64,000 bases of DNA from Pirellulales bacterium (GTDB lineage: Bacteria; Planctomycetota; Planctomycetia; Pirellulales; JACPPG01), in NCBI GenBank assembly GCA_035546535.1, contig DASZWQ010000040.1:1-64000 (forward strand). Reading direction: 5' to 3'. The position numbers and the translations under genes were made by a program. Shown here piece by piece: positions 44,546 to 55,100 of this stretch. The notes under the pieces are model-generated. The model did no database searches and was not told the origin of the DNA. It was given only the letters and a program-made list of their open reading frames with translations. Every line of letters starts with the position of its first letter. Position 1 is the stretch's first letter.

Positions 44546-45238
44546 GTGACACGATCTGAAGTTTGGCGTCTCGAAGGGGCAATCGCCCATCTCTCGCTCA
44601 GTGGCCTCGCGGCGGCCATCGATCTTGCGCGTCCGGGGTTGGGGCTGCACGCACTGCAATGGCGCGGCGCGCCGCTTGCTTCTACGCAGTTGTTGGCGGT
44701 TCGATTCCTCGGCGCTCTGGAATCCGAAGAGTTGGTCATCGCCGATTCGTTCGTGCGCGGGCCTGATCTGGTCGTCACGTACGCGCAGACGCCCGCGCGG
44801 CCTGTGCGGTTGCAAGTTTATTGGCGCGCGCTGGAAGAGGAGTTTGCAGGACAGAGCGCGGTCGGAGTTGATTTGCAAGTGTCGGTGCAAACAAACTTGC
44901 TCGCGTCGCGCCCTGCGCTAACGATGTGCAGTCGCACGCCGTGCGAGACACCCTGGAGCATTGAGAAGGCGCGAGATCATACGGTTTGCTTTCGGTGCGT
45001 GCTCGCAGGCCCTACGTACGTCGAGATAGTGCATCCGTCGGATGTAGAACAGGAAGAGCTGTCCAAGGAATGCGACGCGTGGGTCGTGTCACACGAGCTG
45101 TTCGCAAGCTCTCTGGAGAAGGGCGTCATTCTGCGGGCTCGTGCTCGCGGGCTGTTCGTCGCGGACGCCACTGAAGGCTCGCTGGTTTCGTCGATGTGCG
45201 ACCGCTTTTTGTCGGCACCGCTGCCGCTCACGACCTGA
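44546..45238 (+). CDS. Hypothetical protein
   Basis: 230 residues from GTG 44546 (MTRSEVWRLEGAIAHLSL). I do not recognise it. The composition is globular and soluble, with alternating beta strands (LHALQWRG, LQVYWRAL, VGVDLQVSVQTN) and six Cys, and no signal peptide or membrane helix. The region RARARGLFVADATE near the end resembles a beta-sandwich closing strand; a sugar-mutarotase-like fold is conceivable but unproven. An intrinsic terminator ends only 15 bases before the start codon, leaving no room for a normal promoter after it, so expression probably depends on read-through or on the TATAAT at 44451. The next gene is 131 bases downstream. Confidence 0.65.
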   Translation: MTRSEVWRLEGAIAHLSLSGLAAAIDLARPGLGLHALQWRGAPLASTQLLAVRFLGALESEELVIADSFVRGPDLVVTYAQTPARPVRLQVYWRALEEEFAGQSAVGVDLQVSVQTNLLASRPALTMCSRTPCETPWSIEKARDHTVCFRCVLAGPTYVEIVHPSDVEQEELSKECDAWVVSHELFASSLEKGVILRARARGLFVADATEGSLVSSMCDRFLSAPLPLTT

Positions 45239-45369
45239 GTACGAAGCGGTACCTGCCGGCCTGGATTTCGTCTTGGCCGACTTGGGCCGATTGACCATTG
45301 CTGCGGCGCGCCCTATCGTTGTTCGCAGCGGCCTTAGCCCCGGCCACGACCGAATTTGGGAGTTTTTCG

Positions 45370-45972
45370 ATGCTTCGCACCTTGAGCACGATAATAGCCT
45401 GCCTCGTCGCCACTGCTGCCTCGGCTGGTGAATTCAATGGCGTGTTGAACATCGGCGATTCCGCCCCGGCCTGGACTGACTTGCCCGGCACGGATGGAAA
45501 ATCGCATTCCCTGGCAGATTTAAAGGACAAGAAGACCGTGGTCGTTGTCTTTACTTGTAATAGTTGTCCGGTCGCCCGCGATTACGAAGACCGCATCATG
45601 GCACTCGCGAAACAAAATCCTCAGGATGTGGCCGTGGTGGCCATCAACGTGAACCGCGGTGCCGAGGACTCGTTGGCGAAGATGACCGAGCGCGCCCAGG
45701 AGCGTGGGTTCCCGTACCTGTACCTGGCCGACGAAACTCAGAACATCGGCCGCGCTTATGGTGCGAGCGCCACGCCCGATTTTTTCGTGCTGTCGCCGGA
45801 TCGCAAGATCGTCTACATGGGTTCGCTCGACGACAATAACGACGCGGCGTCGGCCAAGGTCAACTACGTCGCCGATGCGGTGCGGGCCGCGCTCGCCGGC
45901 ACCAAGGCGGCGACCGGCGAGACGTTCGCCCGCGGTTGTGGCATTCGCTACGCGCGGCAGCGCAGTAAGTAG
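45370..45972 (+). CDS. Thioredoxin-like (AhpC/TSA-type) exported protein
   Basis: 200 residues from ATG 45370 (TTGGGAG upstream). A signal peptide (LSTIIACLVATAASA) directs it to the periplasm. Residues about 25-175 form a redoxin fold with the active site TCNSCPVARDYED (CxxC, about residues 62-65), then VAVVAINVNRG and ASATPDFFVLSPDRKIVYMGS, the cis-Pro loop being ATPDFF. Peroxiredoxin-like proteins of this sort are frequent in planctomycetes; whether it reduces peroxides or disulfides is open. A glutathione-peroxidase-like gene follows on the same strand after 57 bases, suggesting a shared oxidative-stress or thiol role. Confidence 0.88.
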   Translation: MLRTLSTIIACLVATAASAGEFNGVLNIGDSAPAWTDLPGTDGKSHSLADLKDKKTVVVVFTCNSCPVARDYEDRIMALAKQNPQDVAVVAINVNRGAEDSLAKMTERAQERGFPYLYLADETQNIGRAYGASATPDFFVLSPDRKIVYMGSLDDNNDAASAKVNYVADAVRAALAGTKAATGETFARGCGIRYARQRSK

Positions 45973-46029
45973 TTGCCGTCTTTCGGGCCGGGACGTTTGA
46001 CAGGTCAAACGCGGTGTGTGACATCCGTC

Positions 46030-46509
46030 ATGAGCACAATTTACGACATTCCTCTCACCACGATCGATGGCCAGGCAGAATCGCTGACGGGCTACCGTGG
46101 CCAGGTGCTGCTGATCGTCAATGTTGCCAGTCGCTGCAGTTTTACGCCGCAATACGCCGGGCTCGAAGCGCTCTATCGCCGCCATAAGGATCAGGGGTTC
46201 GCGGTGCTCGGTTTTCCCTGTGACCAGTTCTTGCATCAGGAACCAGGCAGCGAGGCCGAGATTCAGGGCTTTTGCTCAAGCACCTACGACGTGACGTTCC
46301 CGATGTTCGCCAAAGTGAAAGTCAACGGTCCGCAGGCCCATCCACTTTATCAATACCTGAAAAGAGCGAAGCGTGGCCTGCTGGGCACCCAAAGCATCAA
46401 GTGGAACTTCGGCAAGTTCCTGATCGATCGGGCCGGCAATGTCGTGCGGCGGTATTCGATGTTCGCGACACCTGAGCGCGTCGAGCACGACGTGGCTGCC
46501 CTGCTATGA
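46030..46509 (+). CDS. Glutathione peroxidase family protein (Cys type)
   Basis: 159-residue thiol peroxidase; bacterial members usually use thioredoxin as donor. The start STIYDIPLTTIDGQ is typical. Catalytic Cys lies in NVASRCSFTPQY (about 36), Gln in LGFPCDQFLHQEPGS (about 71), and Trp/Asn in IKWNFGKFLID (about 127-129). Position 36 is Cys, not selenocysteine. The start is ATG 46030; a longer reading from 45973 has no ribosome binding site and no homologous look. Overlaps the 3' end of the convergent DapA-family gene by 6 bases. Confidence 0.93.
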   Translation: MSTIYDIPLTTIDGQAESLTGYRGQVLLIVNVASRCSFTPQYAGLEALYRRHKDQGFAVLGFPCDQFLHQEPGSEAEIQGFCSSTYDVTFPMFAKVKVNGPQAHPLYQYLKRAKRGLLGTQSIKWNFGKFLIDRAGNVVRRYSMFATPERVEHDVAALL

Positions 46510-47430
46510 GGCGGTCGCCGTTTCGCTCACCGCCTCGCAGACCAATTCGAAAAGCCGATCGACCTCGCGGCGCGTTTCCTCATCAAGGCGAAAGGCGACG
46601 GGTCCACGGACGACCGTGTTCTTGAAAATCCCTTGCTTGACGAGCAGGTATTTCTCCACGGCCAAGAACCCGTCGAGGCCGGTTTGCAACTGCACGAGCG
46701 CGCCGATCGGCAGCGACAGCCGATAAATGTTCGATTCCTTACCGCGCACCAGGGCTTGCCAGAGCGCGACCATGGCGCGGATCAATTCCGCGCCCGGCAT
46801 GGTGCCCACGATGCCGCGGTGATAGCTGTCGACCAGGGCCACACCGCCGCTTCCCTCAAAGACGCGCGCCCGGCCGTGCGTGGCTTCGCGTAGCGCCGTC
46901 AGATTGGGGCCCAGCGGCGCGGCCTCGGGCTTGAACATCACCCGCTCGGGCCCGAATTCGTCGAATAACTGGGCCTGTGTGACGATGGGCAATGGGCGAC
47001 CGACATAGCCACTGGCATCCTGCACGATGACGGGAATCTGCACGGCGCGCAGCAAGGCGCGGTAGTACTCGAGCAGCTCATCGGTGAGCGCGGCCGTGGC
47101 AATTGGCGGAATCGCCATAAGCGCCGTGGCGCCGCACTGCTCGGCATGCCGGGCAAGCGCAGTTGCCGCGTGCCGGCTTTCGGCCCCAACGCTGATGACG
47201 GCCGCCCCGCGTCCGGCCGCGGCCTGGCAGACGTGCTCGGCCATTTGCCGGCGCTCGATTGTCGAGAGCCGCAAAGTTTCCGAAACCATGGCCATGACGA
47301 CGCCGCTGGCCCCGGCCGTTAGCAGCCAGTCGATTTCACGGTGCAGGGTGTCAAAATCGATCGACTCGTCCTCGAAATAGGGCGTCTGCACGACGGGCAG
47401 CACGCCGGACAATTTCGCGGTGTCACTCAT
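46504..47430 (-). CDS. Dihydrodipicolinate synthase/N-acetylneuraminate lyase family protein
   Basis: 308-residue TIM-barrel aldolase of the DapA/NanA family. The start GVLPVVQTPYFEDESIDFDTL is characteristic; the Schiff-base Lys is probably that in RVMFKPEA (about residue 167). The usual YN-containing motif is replaced by VIVQDASGYVG, so substrate differs from DapA. Start ATG 47430 is supported by GAGGAAG; an in-frame extension to 47532 is not. This is probably a sugar-acid or keto-acid lyase, not the lysine-pathway enzyme. Divergent from the M19 dipeptidase gene; stop codon overlaps the glutathione-peroxidase gene. Confidence 0.87.
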   Translation of the reverse strand: MSDTAKLSGVLPVVQTPYFEDESIDFDTLHREIDWLLTAGASGVVMAMVSETLRLSTIERRQMAEHVCQAAAGRGAAVISVGAESRHAATALARHAEQCGATALMAIPPIATAALTDELLEYYRALLRAVQIPVIVQDASGYVGRPLPIVTQAQLFDEFGPERVMFKPEAAPLGPNLTALREATHGRARVFEGSGGVALVDSYHRGIVGTMPGAELIRAMVALWQALVRGKESNIYRLSLPIGALVQLQTGLDGFLAVEKYLLVKQGIFKNTVVRGPVAFRLDEETRREVDRLFELVCEAVSETATAS

Positions 47431-47558
47431 GCTTCCTCGCTTGTGGTGAAATCGCGTGGTAACCGCGCGCAGGCCATTCAAATCCGGTTGACGATCCTTC
47501 ACAATAGCCGCAATCGCCAACCCTACAAACAACCAACACCGAGGGTTCCTGACGCCGC

Positions 47559-48647
47559 ATGCGACTCATTTTCGACTCCCACCTCGATCTTGCCTGGAAC
47601 GCGCTGGCTTATAACCGCGATCAGACGGAAACGGTCGACGAGATCAACGCCCGAGAGCAAGGCATGGATCCCGCCGGCGGCCGCGGCCATGCCACGACCA
47701 GCCTGCCCGAGATGCGCAGCGGACGCGTGGCCGTCTGCCTGGGCACGCTTTTGGCCCGGGCCAAGCGTCACGTGCAGCCGGCGGCCGGGCATCGGCGCAT
47801 CGATCTCGATTACGGCACGCAATCGATCGCCTACGCGATCGCGCAGGGGCAACTCGCCTATTATCGGTTGCTCGAAGCGCAGGGCGAAATGCAAATGATC
47901 GGCACGCGGCGCGAGCTCGACGCGCATTGGAAGCGGTGGGAAGCCGATCCCACGGCCCGATTGCCGATCGGCAATATCCTGGCCATGGAAGGGGCCGACC
48001 CGATCGTCGATCCGGCGCAGGTCGACGAGTGGTTCGCCGCCGGCTTGCGGAGCGTCATGCTCTCGCACTATGGGCCAAGCCATTATTCCGTGGGCACCGG
48101 CGACAATGGTCCGCTTACGCCGCGCGGCATCGCCATGCTGAAAGAATTCGAGCGGGTCGGCATGATCCTCGATGTGACGCACCTGTCGGATCAGAGCTTC
48201 TTCCAGGCACTGGACCACTTTGCCGGCCCGGTGATGGCCAGCCACAACAATTGCCGCGCCCTGGTGCCGGGCGATCGTCAGTTTTCCGACGAGCAATTGC
48301 GGCTAATCATCGAGCGCGGCGCGGTGATCGGCGTGGTGTGCGACGCCTGGATGCTCACGCCGGGCTGGAAAATCGGCGTCACGCGCCCTGAACGGCTGAC
48401 GACGGCGGCGCTGGCCGATCAAATCGACCATATTTGCCAGCTGGCGGGCAATGCCGAACACGCCGCGATCGGTAGCGACCTGGATGGCGGGTTCGGCACC
48501 GAGCAAACGCCCGGCGACCTGCGAACGATCGCGGATTTGCAAAAGCTCGCGCCGCTCCTGACCGAGCGTGGATTTTCCGACAGCGATATCAACGGGATCT
48601 TTCACGGCAACTGGTTGCGGTTCTTCCGCCGCTGGCTGCCCGCATAG
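47559..48647 (+). CDS. Membrane dipeptidase (peptidase M19) family
   Basis: Zinc-dependent dipeptidase of 362 residues in the amidohydrolase-like fold. Metal-binding motifs: FDSHLDLAWN (His and Asp at the start), NILAMEGADP (Glu, about 144-153), DVTHLSD (His, about 206-212), SHNNCRA (His, about 227-233) and IGSDLDGG (Asp, about 308-315). These fit renal-dipeptidase-like enzymes; no signal peptide is present, so it is probably cytoplasmic. Divergent from the DapA-family gene. Weak ribosome binding site (GAGGG 12 bases upstream). Confidence 0.93.
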   Translation: MRLIFDSHLDLAWNALAYNRDQTETVDEINAREQGMDPAGGRGHATTSLPEMRSGRVAVCLGTLLARAKRHVQPAAGHRRIDLDYGTQSIAYAIAQGQLAYYRLLEAQGEMQMIGTRRELDAHWKRWEADPTARLPIGNILAMEGADPIVDPAQVDEWFAAGLRSVMLSHYGPSHYSVGTGDNGPLTPRGIAMLKEFERVGMILDVTHLSDQSFFQALDHFAGPVMASHNNCRALVPGDRQFSDEQLRLIIERGAVIGVVCDAWMLTPGWKIGVTRPERLTTAALADQIDHICQLAGNAEHAAIGSDLDGGFGTEQTPGDLRTIADLQKLAPLLTERGFSDSDINGIFHGNWLRFFRRWLPA

Positions 48648-48682
48648 CAGAAGAGCAGAGGCGCGCCGATGCTGGCACGACT

Positions 48683-49825
48683 CTATCGCACGATGCCCGT
48701 CGCGACGCTAAAACCCCCGAAGCCGATGTTGCCGAGCGACGTATCAACGGGTGTGTTGTCGATCGTGCCGGCGTTCAGCCACAATTGTCCTTCGAAGCCG
48801 CCGCGCACGAAGAATTGCCCACCGCGCTTCAGCGGCTTTTGCCATTGCGGGCCGGTGGCAATTTCGAGGATGCCGAGCGTGTCGCCGCTAAGCTTGAAAT
48901 TGGCGCCCGCAAACGTCGGAATGACGATGTCCGTTCCGGCCTGGAAGTTGTAGCTACGGTCGCCGAAGAGGATCGAGCCGCGCGTGTTCGTGTACCAGCT
49001 AAACTGCTTGGAATTGAAAAGCGAACGATTCAGGTTGACGCCGCCGGTCAGACCGATGCCGTTGAAGGCCTGGCTTAGCTGATAATTCGCCAGCGTTCCC
49101 AGGATGTTGAACGTTTCGGACTGGCGAATCTCGCCGTAGCGAAAGCCGCCGAAGAACAACATGCGCCAACGGCGGTAATCGACCTGCTGGGTCGCTTCCC
49201 AGTCGAACGTGCGGAAGCGCATGGCGCCGCCGAACGTTGTCAATCCAATCGGGTCAAGGAACTCGGTGTCCGAGCTGTGGCGGAATTCCCAGTATTGAAC
49301 GCGGAAGCCCAGCCCGGATCGCGTGACGTACCCAAGCCAGAACCGCGGGGCGGTATCGAATTGGAAACTATTGTGGACGTTGAAATTAACGATCGCCGTG
49401 GGGGGGAGTATTCCCACTTGCGCGAGGACACTGGCCGATGCGCCGGGCAGGTCGCCGTTGGTGGCCGTCGGGTGTAAGAACAACAGCTCGCTGCCGAAGA
49501 CCACGCCGCATTGCCGGCAGCCGGTGTTGAGAAAATCCTGGCCCACCAGAGCCGGCCGGCAATTCCACGCGGGGAGCTTCCAGCCGGGCAAACAGCCGCC
49601 GGCAGTCTGTTCTTCACCTTGCGCGTCCGGGGGCAGCGCGGGCACGTCGTAGGTCGACGTCAGCCGGGCCTGGGCAGGTCGCTGCATGCTAGCAACCTGC
49701 TGCTCCAGCTCGGTCAAACGCCGCTGAATGTCGCTCTCGGGTGCGTCCTGCGCACGTCCTGTCGCTGTGGGAAACAGGCACGACACGACTGCCAAAAAAC
49801 AAAAGCGCGCGGCGCGAGACTGCAT
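48683..49825 (-). CDS. Outer-membrane beta-barrel protein (Lpg1974-like)
   Basis: 380 residues from ATG 49825, with GGAGGAG about 12 bases upstream. A signal peptide (MQSRAARFCFLAVVSCLF to ATGRA) is followed by a short coiled-coil (SDIQRRLTELEQQVASMQR, about 31-50) and a Pro-rich linker. Residues about 100-380 are a barrel: alternating amphipathic strands such as FGSELLFLHPTA, PRFWLGYVTRSGLGFRVQYWEF, WRMLFFGGFRYGEI and ILEIATGPQW. The fold resembles pore-forming Lpg1974-type proteins, common in planctomycetes; specificity unknown. Convergent with the dipeptidase gene (35 bases between stops). Confidence 0.8.
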   Translation of the reverse strand: MQSRAARFCFLAVVSCLFPTATGRAQDAPESDIQRRLTELEQQVASMQRPAQARLTSTYDVPALPPDAQGEEQTAGGCLPGWKLPAWNCRPALVGQDFLNTGCRQCGVVFGSELLFLHPTATNGDLPGASASVLAQVGILPPTAIVNFNVHNSFQFDTAPRFWLGYVTRSGLGFRVQYWEFRHSSDTEFLDPIGLTTFGGAMRFRTFDWEATQQVDYRRWRMLFFGGFRYGEIRQSETFNILGTLANYQLSQAFNGIGLTGGVNLNRSLFNSKQFSWYTNTRGSILFGDRSYNFQAGTDIVIPTFAGANFKLSGDTLGILEIATGPQWQKPLKRGGQFFVRGGFEGQLWLNAGTIDNTPVDTSLGNIGFGGFSVATGIVR

Positions 49826-50268
49826 TGACCGAGGCTCCTCCGTGAGCGATTGCGCGTGGCGGTATGGCGCCACACGGGGGACTGAATCCATTCCATCGGG
49901 GAATCGGCCATTGCCTTTGCAAGGTTGCGACGTACGGACTCGCACCGCACGGCCCTCACGTCCGTCATCCTTTCCGAGTTCGGCAAATGCGATCCTTTCG
50001 TCGGACGCGCAATAAAAGGGCAGAACGAATGCAAAGTCGCCCTGCACGTTCGCGGGTTTTTCAGCACGTCGAAACCACTGCGCAGCAGGGCGCTGGCATT
50101 TTCTCGCCGAATCCCTTAGCTTGAACCGCACGAGGCGCGGGCGACTGGCCGGCAAGATTTGCGGCTTGTAAGGTCCGTAGCGCTCGGGGTGACCGCGACG
50201 GGAGTCGCGATCGGTACGGTGCCGCGGAGTCGTCCGCGGCGTTTGACGGAGCATTCCTCTCGGCACGG
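49826..50268. other. Intergenic region between divergent barrel gene and rmuC
   Basis: 443 bases with promoters for both neighbours, not pinpointed. A good hairpin, GCCGCGGA/TCCGCGGC (50221-50240, loop GTCG), lies 29 bases before the rmuC ATG. No gene is visible. Confidence 0.45.
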
Positions 50269-51810
50269 ATGGTTATGGAGAGCATTCTTTCGCTGGCGCT
50301 CTTGTTCGTCGGCCTGATCTTGGGGGCGGCAGTCGCCTGGTTTGTCGCCCGCTTGCGCACGAGCCATGCGCAGCTACTGGCGCGCGGCGCGGCCGATGCC
50401 GAAATCGCCTCGCTTACTGAACGAGCGCGACAGCGCGAACAGTCGATCGACGAGCTGCGCCGGACGGCCGCCGAGCGCGAACAAGAATTGAACGCAACGC
50501 GCGGGCTGGTCGGTCAATGGCAAAACAAGTGTACGCAGCTCACGACACTGCTTGAGGAAGAACGCCGTCAGACGCGTGAGAAGTTGGCGCTGGTGGACGA
50601 TGCCCAGCGCAAGCTGACCGAATCGTTCAAGGCGCTATCGGCCGAGGCACTGCGGAGCAACAACCAGTCGTTTCTCGACCTCGCGCGCACCAGCCTGGAA
50701 AAATTTCAGGAGTCGGCGAAGGGAGACCTCGAGAAGCGCCAGCAAGCAATCGTCGAGCTGGTGAAACCGGTCCGCGAATCGCTCGATAAAGTCGACGGCA
50801 AAATCCAGGAGTTGGAAAAGGCACGCGAGGGGGCGTATCAGGGGCTGACCGAGCAGGTGAAATCGCTCTTCGACTCGCAAAAGGACCTGCGCAGCGAGAC
50901 GGCGAACCTGGTCAAAGCACTGCGGGCGCCGGTCGTGCGTGGCCGCTGGGGTGAGATTCAACTGCGCCGCGTGGTGGAAATCGCCGGCATGCTCGACCAT
51001 TGCGATTTTTACGAGCAGCAGTCGACCGAGGGAGAAACAGGACGCTTGCGTCCCGACCTTGTCGTGCGCCTGCCGGGCGGAAAGTCGATTGTCGTCGATT
51101 CGAAGACGCCGCTAGCGGCCTATTTGGAAGCTGTCGACGCCGCGGACGACGACTTGCGCAAGACACGCTTGCAGGATCACGCACGACAGGTGCGTCAGCA
51201 TCTGAACGATCTGGGCAAGAAGTCGTACTTCGAGCAATTTGACCATGCCCCCGAGTTTGTCGTGCTGTTCCTGCCGGGCGAGGCGTTCTTTAGTGCTGCG
51301 CTCGAGCACGATCCGGCCCTGATCGAGGTGGGCGTCGAGCAGCGTGTGATCATTGCTACGCCCACGACCTTGATATCACTGCTGCGCGCCGTGTTCTACG
51401 GTTGGCGGCAGGAGCGGCTGGCCGACAATGCGCGGCAGATCAGCCAACTGGGCGCCGAGCTTTACAAGCGCGTGTCGGATATGGCGGGGCATCTGACGAA
51501 GCTGGGCAAGAATCTTGGCGCCGCGGCCAAGTCCTATAATGAAGCGATCGGCTCCTTGGAAACGCGCGTGCTGGTGACGACGCGCAAGTTTCGCGACCTG
51601 CAAGCAGCCGCGGGCGCCGACGATTTGGACGTGCTGGCTCCCATCGAAGTCGCCACCCGATCGCCGCAGGCCCCCGAGCTGTGCGGCGATGACGATTCGG
51701 TCATTCTCTCCCTGCCCCGGGCCGACAGGGTCGATGCGGCACACGCCACTTCTGATGTCGCCAGCAGCAGTGGCAAAAGACCGCTGCCGGCTGCCGAAGA
51801 GCGCCGCTAG
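50269..51810 (+). CDS. rmuC: DNA recombination protein RmuC
   Basis: 513-residue protein proposed to limit rearrangements at inverted repeats, perhaps as a nuclease-like factor. An N-terminal helix (ILSLALLFVGLILGAAVAWFV, residues 5-25) tethers it to the membrane. Residues about 30-200 are a long coiled coil. The RmuC domain spans about 215-420: RGRWGEIQLRRVVEIAGML, VVRLPGGKSIVVDSKTPLAAY, PEFVVLFLPGEAFFSAAL and VIIATPTTLISLLRAVFYGW, all diagnostic. The Ser/Asp-rich C-terminal 75 residues are likely disordered. Start ATG 50269 or the next Met at 50275. A hairpin lies 29 bases upstream. Confidence 0.95.
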   Translation: MVMESILSLALLFVGLILGAAVAWFVARLRTSHAQLLARGAADAEIASLTERARQREQSIDELRRTAAEREQELNATRGLVGQWQNKCTQLTTLLEEERRQTREKLALVDDAQRKLTESFKALSAEALRSNNQSFLDLARTSLEKFQESAKGDLEKRQQAIVELVKPVRESLDKVDGKIQELEKAREGAYQGLTEQVKSLFDSQKDLRSETANLVKALRAPVVRGRWGEIQLRRVVEIAGMLDHCDFYEQQSTEGETGRLRPDLVVRLPGGKSIVVDSKTPLAAYLEAVDAADDDLRKTRLQDHARQVRQHLNDLGKKSYFEQFDHAPEFVVLFLPGEAFFSAALEHDPALIEVGVEQRVIIATPTTLISLLRAVFYGWRQERLADNARQISQLGAELYKRVSDMAGHLTKLGKNLGAAAKSYNEAIGSLETRVLVTTRKFRDLQAAAGADDLDVLAPIEVATRSPQAPELCGDDDSVILSLPRADRVDAAHATSDVASSSGKRPLPAAEERR

Positions 51811-52148
51811 CCGCGGTAACTCAATTGCGGCGAGGGATGGCCGGGGCATGCTTATGCGCTTCGCTAAAAAGCATGGTACCCCTGCGCAGCTAGCACTGCG
51901 GGCATTCATCCAACCCCCGGCGTTTTCATGCGCCGCGGTAATCTCGGGGGCGCTGGCGGCGGGCGAAAGGCGCCCGCAAAGTTTGTGCAGTTTCTTCGAT
52001 CGCTGATTCCCCGGCCAGTTTCGCGCTGAGTTTGCGGATTATAACGGAAAGTCTCAACCGGCAACTTATGCCATGACGATGGACCATACCGCATCTGACG
52101 ATTGTGACGGTCAGTGGACCGTCCATTGGTTCGAGGGGGGGTCCGAGT
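51811..52148. other. Intergenic region upstream of the autotransporter-like gene
   Basis: 338 bases without a gene. It contains TATAAC at 52037 (possible -10 but no matching -35), a hairpin GACGGTC/GACCGTC (52106-52123, loop AGTG), and the purine-rich AGGGGGGG ribosome binding site before GTG 52149. Confidence 0.4.
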
Positions 52149-55100
52149 GTGAAGGCAATCCAGCTTGTCACCATGTTGCTGCGCCCCCGGCCTGCCACGG
52201 CCGGGCCGCAAACCGCCGAAGAACATCGCGGCCACGATGCGCGCCCGGCATTGCTACGCCTGGTCGTGTTTTCACTGGCCATGGCGCTGTGCTCGGTTTT
52301 CACGACTGCGGCGCGCGGGCAAACAATCGTCACCGATACGGGCGCTCCCACGTCGAGTTTCATGGCGCCTTTGAGCATGCCGGGGCTGCAACCGTTCTGG
52401 CTCGGCTACGTCGGCGCCGACCGCGGCCTCGGTTTCCAGGGGCAGTACTTCTCGGCCGGCGGATTATTTCCGATCACGACCGACATGATGGACGGAACGT
52501 GGTTCGTCGACGGCCGAGCGCACGTCAGCACCAACTACGGAAACTTCTTCAGCAACATAGGCATCGGCCGGCGGCAATACGTCGATTTCTTGAATTCAAT
52601 CGCCGGCATCAGCGGCTGGTACGATTACGACGGCGACGCTTATCAGAATTACGGCTTCCGCTACAACCAGTTGGGCGTCAGTGCGGAATTGTTCAATCCA
52701 GTTTGCGATTTCCGCTTCAACGGCTACTTCCCGATCGGCAACACCGCCCACGTGCTCAATCAGTTCCAGCAGAATTACCTGCTGTACGTGAACGGCATCG
52801 ACACCGCCTTGCAAGGGGCCGACACCAAGTTCAGCGTGCGGCCGGCGATTCTCGGCCCGCTGAATGGCTATATCGATCTGGGCGGCTATTGGTTCCACTC
52901 ACCGGCCGTTCAAGGCTTCGGTGGTTTCTCGACCGGCTTCGGCGTTCAGCCGCTGCCGGGTTTGGCCGTCAACATGGAAGTCAACCATGACGAAGTGTTC
53001 GGCACCACCGGATTCGTCCGCGTGGCCTTCGGCTTGCGTGGCTCGCCGGGCAACACCCGGCTCGGCACACGCCTGTTGGAGCCGACCCGCCGTAACGATC
53101 ACATCGTGCGCTTTAATCAGCAGCCCGAGATCGCTACGAATCCCAATACCGGCACGGCTTACAACGTGATCCACGTCGACAATGCGGCCGCGGCAGGGGG
53201 TAACGGCACCGCTGAGCATCCGTTTAATACGCTATCCGCGGCGCAAGCCGCCTCGGCCGTCAACGACATTATCTACGTGCACCGCGGCAACGGCACGACG
53301 GCCGGTTACGACACGGGCATCGTGCTGAAGAACAACCAGATGTTGCTCGGCAGCGGGAACAGCTACGTCATCCAGACGACCGAGGTCGGGCCGTTCCTGC
53401 TCAAAGCGATTAGTCAGTCCGGACCGGATATCTCGAATCCGAATGGCGCCGGCATCACGCTGGCCAACAACGACCGCGTGGGCGGCATCACGATCAGCAC
53501 GGCCGACGTCGGCATCCTCGGCAATAATTTCACGAATACGATTCTCGAGCAGAACACCGTCTTCGGCGGTTTGATCGATGGGATTCAGCTCAATAACGCC
53601 GCCGGCACGATCGACATCTTCAACAACTCGATCCAGCAAAACGCTCAGGACGGTATCCACTTAGTCGGCGGAACAGCGACCTTTGACGTCGCCGGAAATA
53701 CCGTCGACAGCAACGTCCGCAATGGCATCTTCTTCGATAACGCCCACGGCACGGCGACGGTCGACGACAACACGCTGGGCTCAAACGGCCGCGGCAACTG
53801 GGGCGGCGTGCAAATTGCCCAGACGTCAGGCGAGATGGACGCCGAGATCAAGAACAACACGATTCAGTACAACACCGAAGGCATCTATATCAACGCCGCC
53901 GGCACCGGTACCGTGGTTAACGCGAATATCCACGACAATCCGCAGATCTCGCATCAGCAGGGCGACGGCATCCAGATTTCGTCGATCACCGGAGCTACGG
54001 CCGACTTCAACATCCACAATAACCCGAACATAAGCTTCAACGGTTTCCCGGAGGGAATCGGCGTGGGACGCACCACGGCCGGCGGCGCAGGCATCCGCCT
54101 ATACACGTCTGACGCTGTCATGGGTGGCATCATTGCCAACAATAGTATCGTCGGCAACGCCGGCACCGGCGAGATACCTATCTCTGAGGCTTCCGGTATT
54201 CACGGTCTGTTCTCGGGAGATAGCGTTACGTCGTTCATCATTACCAATAACATCGTCGATGGCCAGGGGACTTACCCTGCCAACAACTCGCCCGCCGGCG
54301 AAGGTGTTTGGTTGGATTACGAGGTCACGAATTCCATCGTGCAGAACGTCCTCGTTACGAACAACCAGATTATCAACAGCAGGGCAGAAGGATTCTGTTT
54401 GACCACGGGCTTCTTCAATACCAGCCCCGGTCCGGTCACGGCCGTCGTCGATGCGACATTTGACAACAACATCTTCGCAAACAACTTCTTCTCCGGCGTG
54501 CGCATCAAGGAATTCGGTATCGGTTCGATGCGCGTGACGTTTACCAACAACCACATCACGAACAACGTCAGCCCGAACAGCCCCAATCAAGGATCACCGA
54601 TCTTCGGCAACGACGCAGGCTTGTCGATCGATCTCGAACACGGCAGTCTCTCCGGCTTTATCTCGAACAATGTCATCGATGCCAACGGCTTGACGCCGAA
54701 TTCCTTGGGCGGAACGCCACGCGCGACCAATATCAGCGGCATTGCCGCCACCGTAAACAACGACGCCCGGATGGGTTTGCAAATCACGGGCAACGAGATC
54801 GATGGCAACCAACAGTTCGGCATCAGCCTGACGGACAACAACATATCGAACCCGGGCCCGACCGGATCGGCAACGATGGGCGTGATCATTCGCGACAACA
54901 TGCTCATGGAAAATGGCGGCAACGCGGGCGTTCAGGCGCTGACGCCGAACATCGGCGTCCCGCCGGGGCCGAACGTTTCGCTGCTCGCCATCGAACTTAC
55001 GCACAACGAATCGTCGCAGCAGTACCTGTTCGTGAATCAGCAAGGGGTCACGCCCAATACGGCCAAAATCAACTATGCCGATGGTGGCTTGAACACCGGA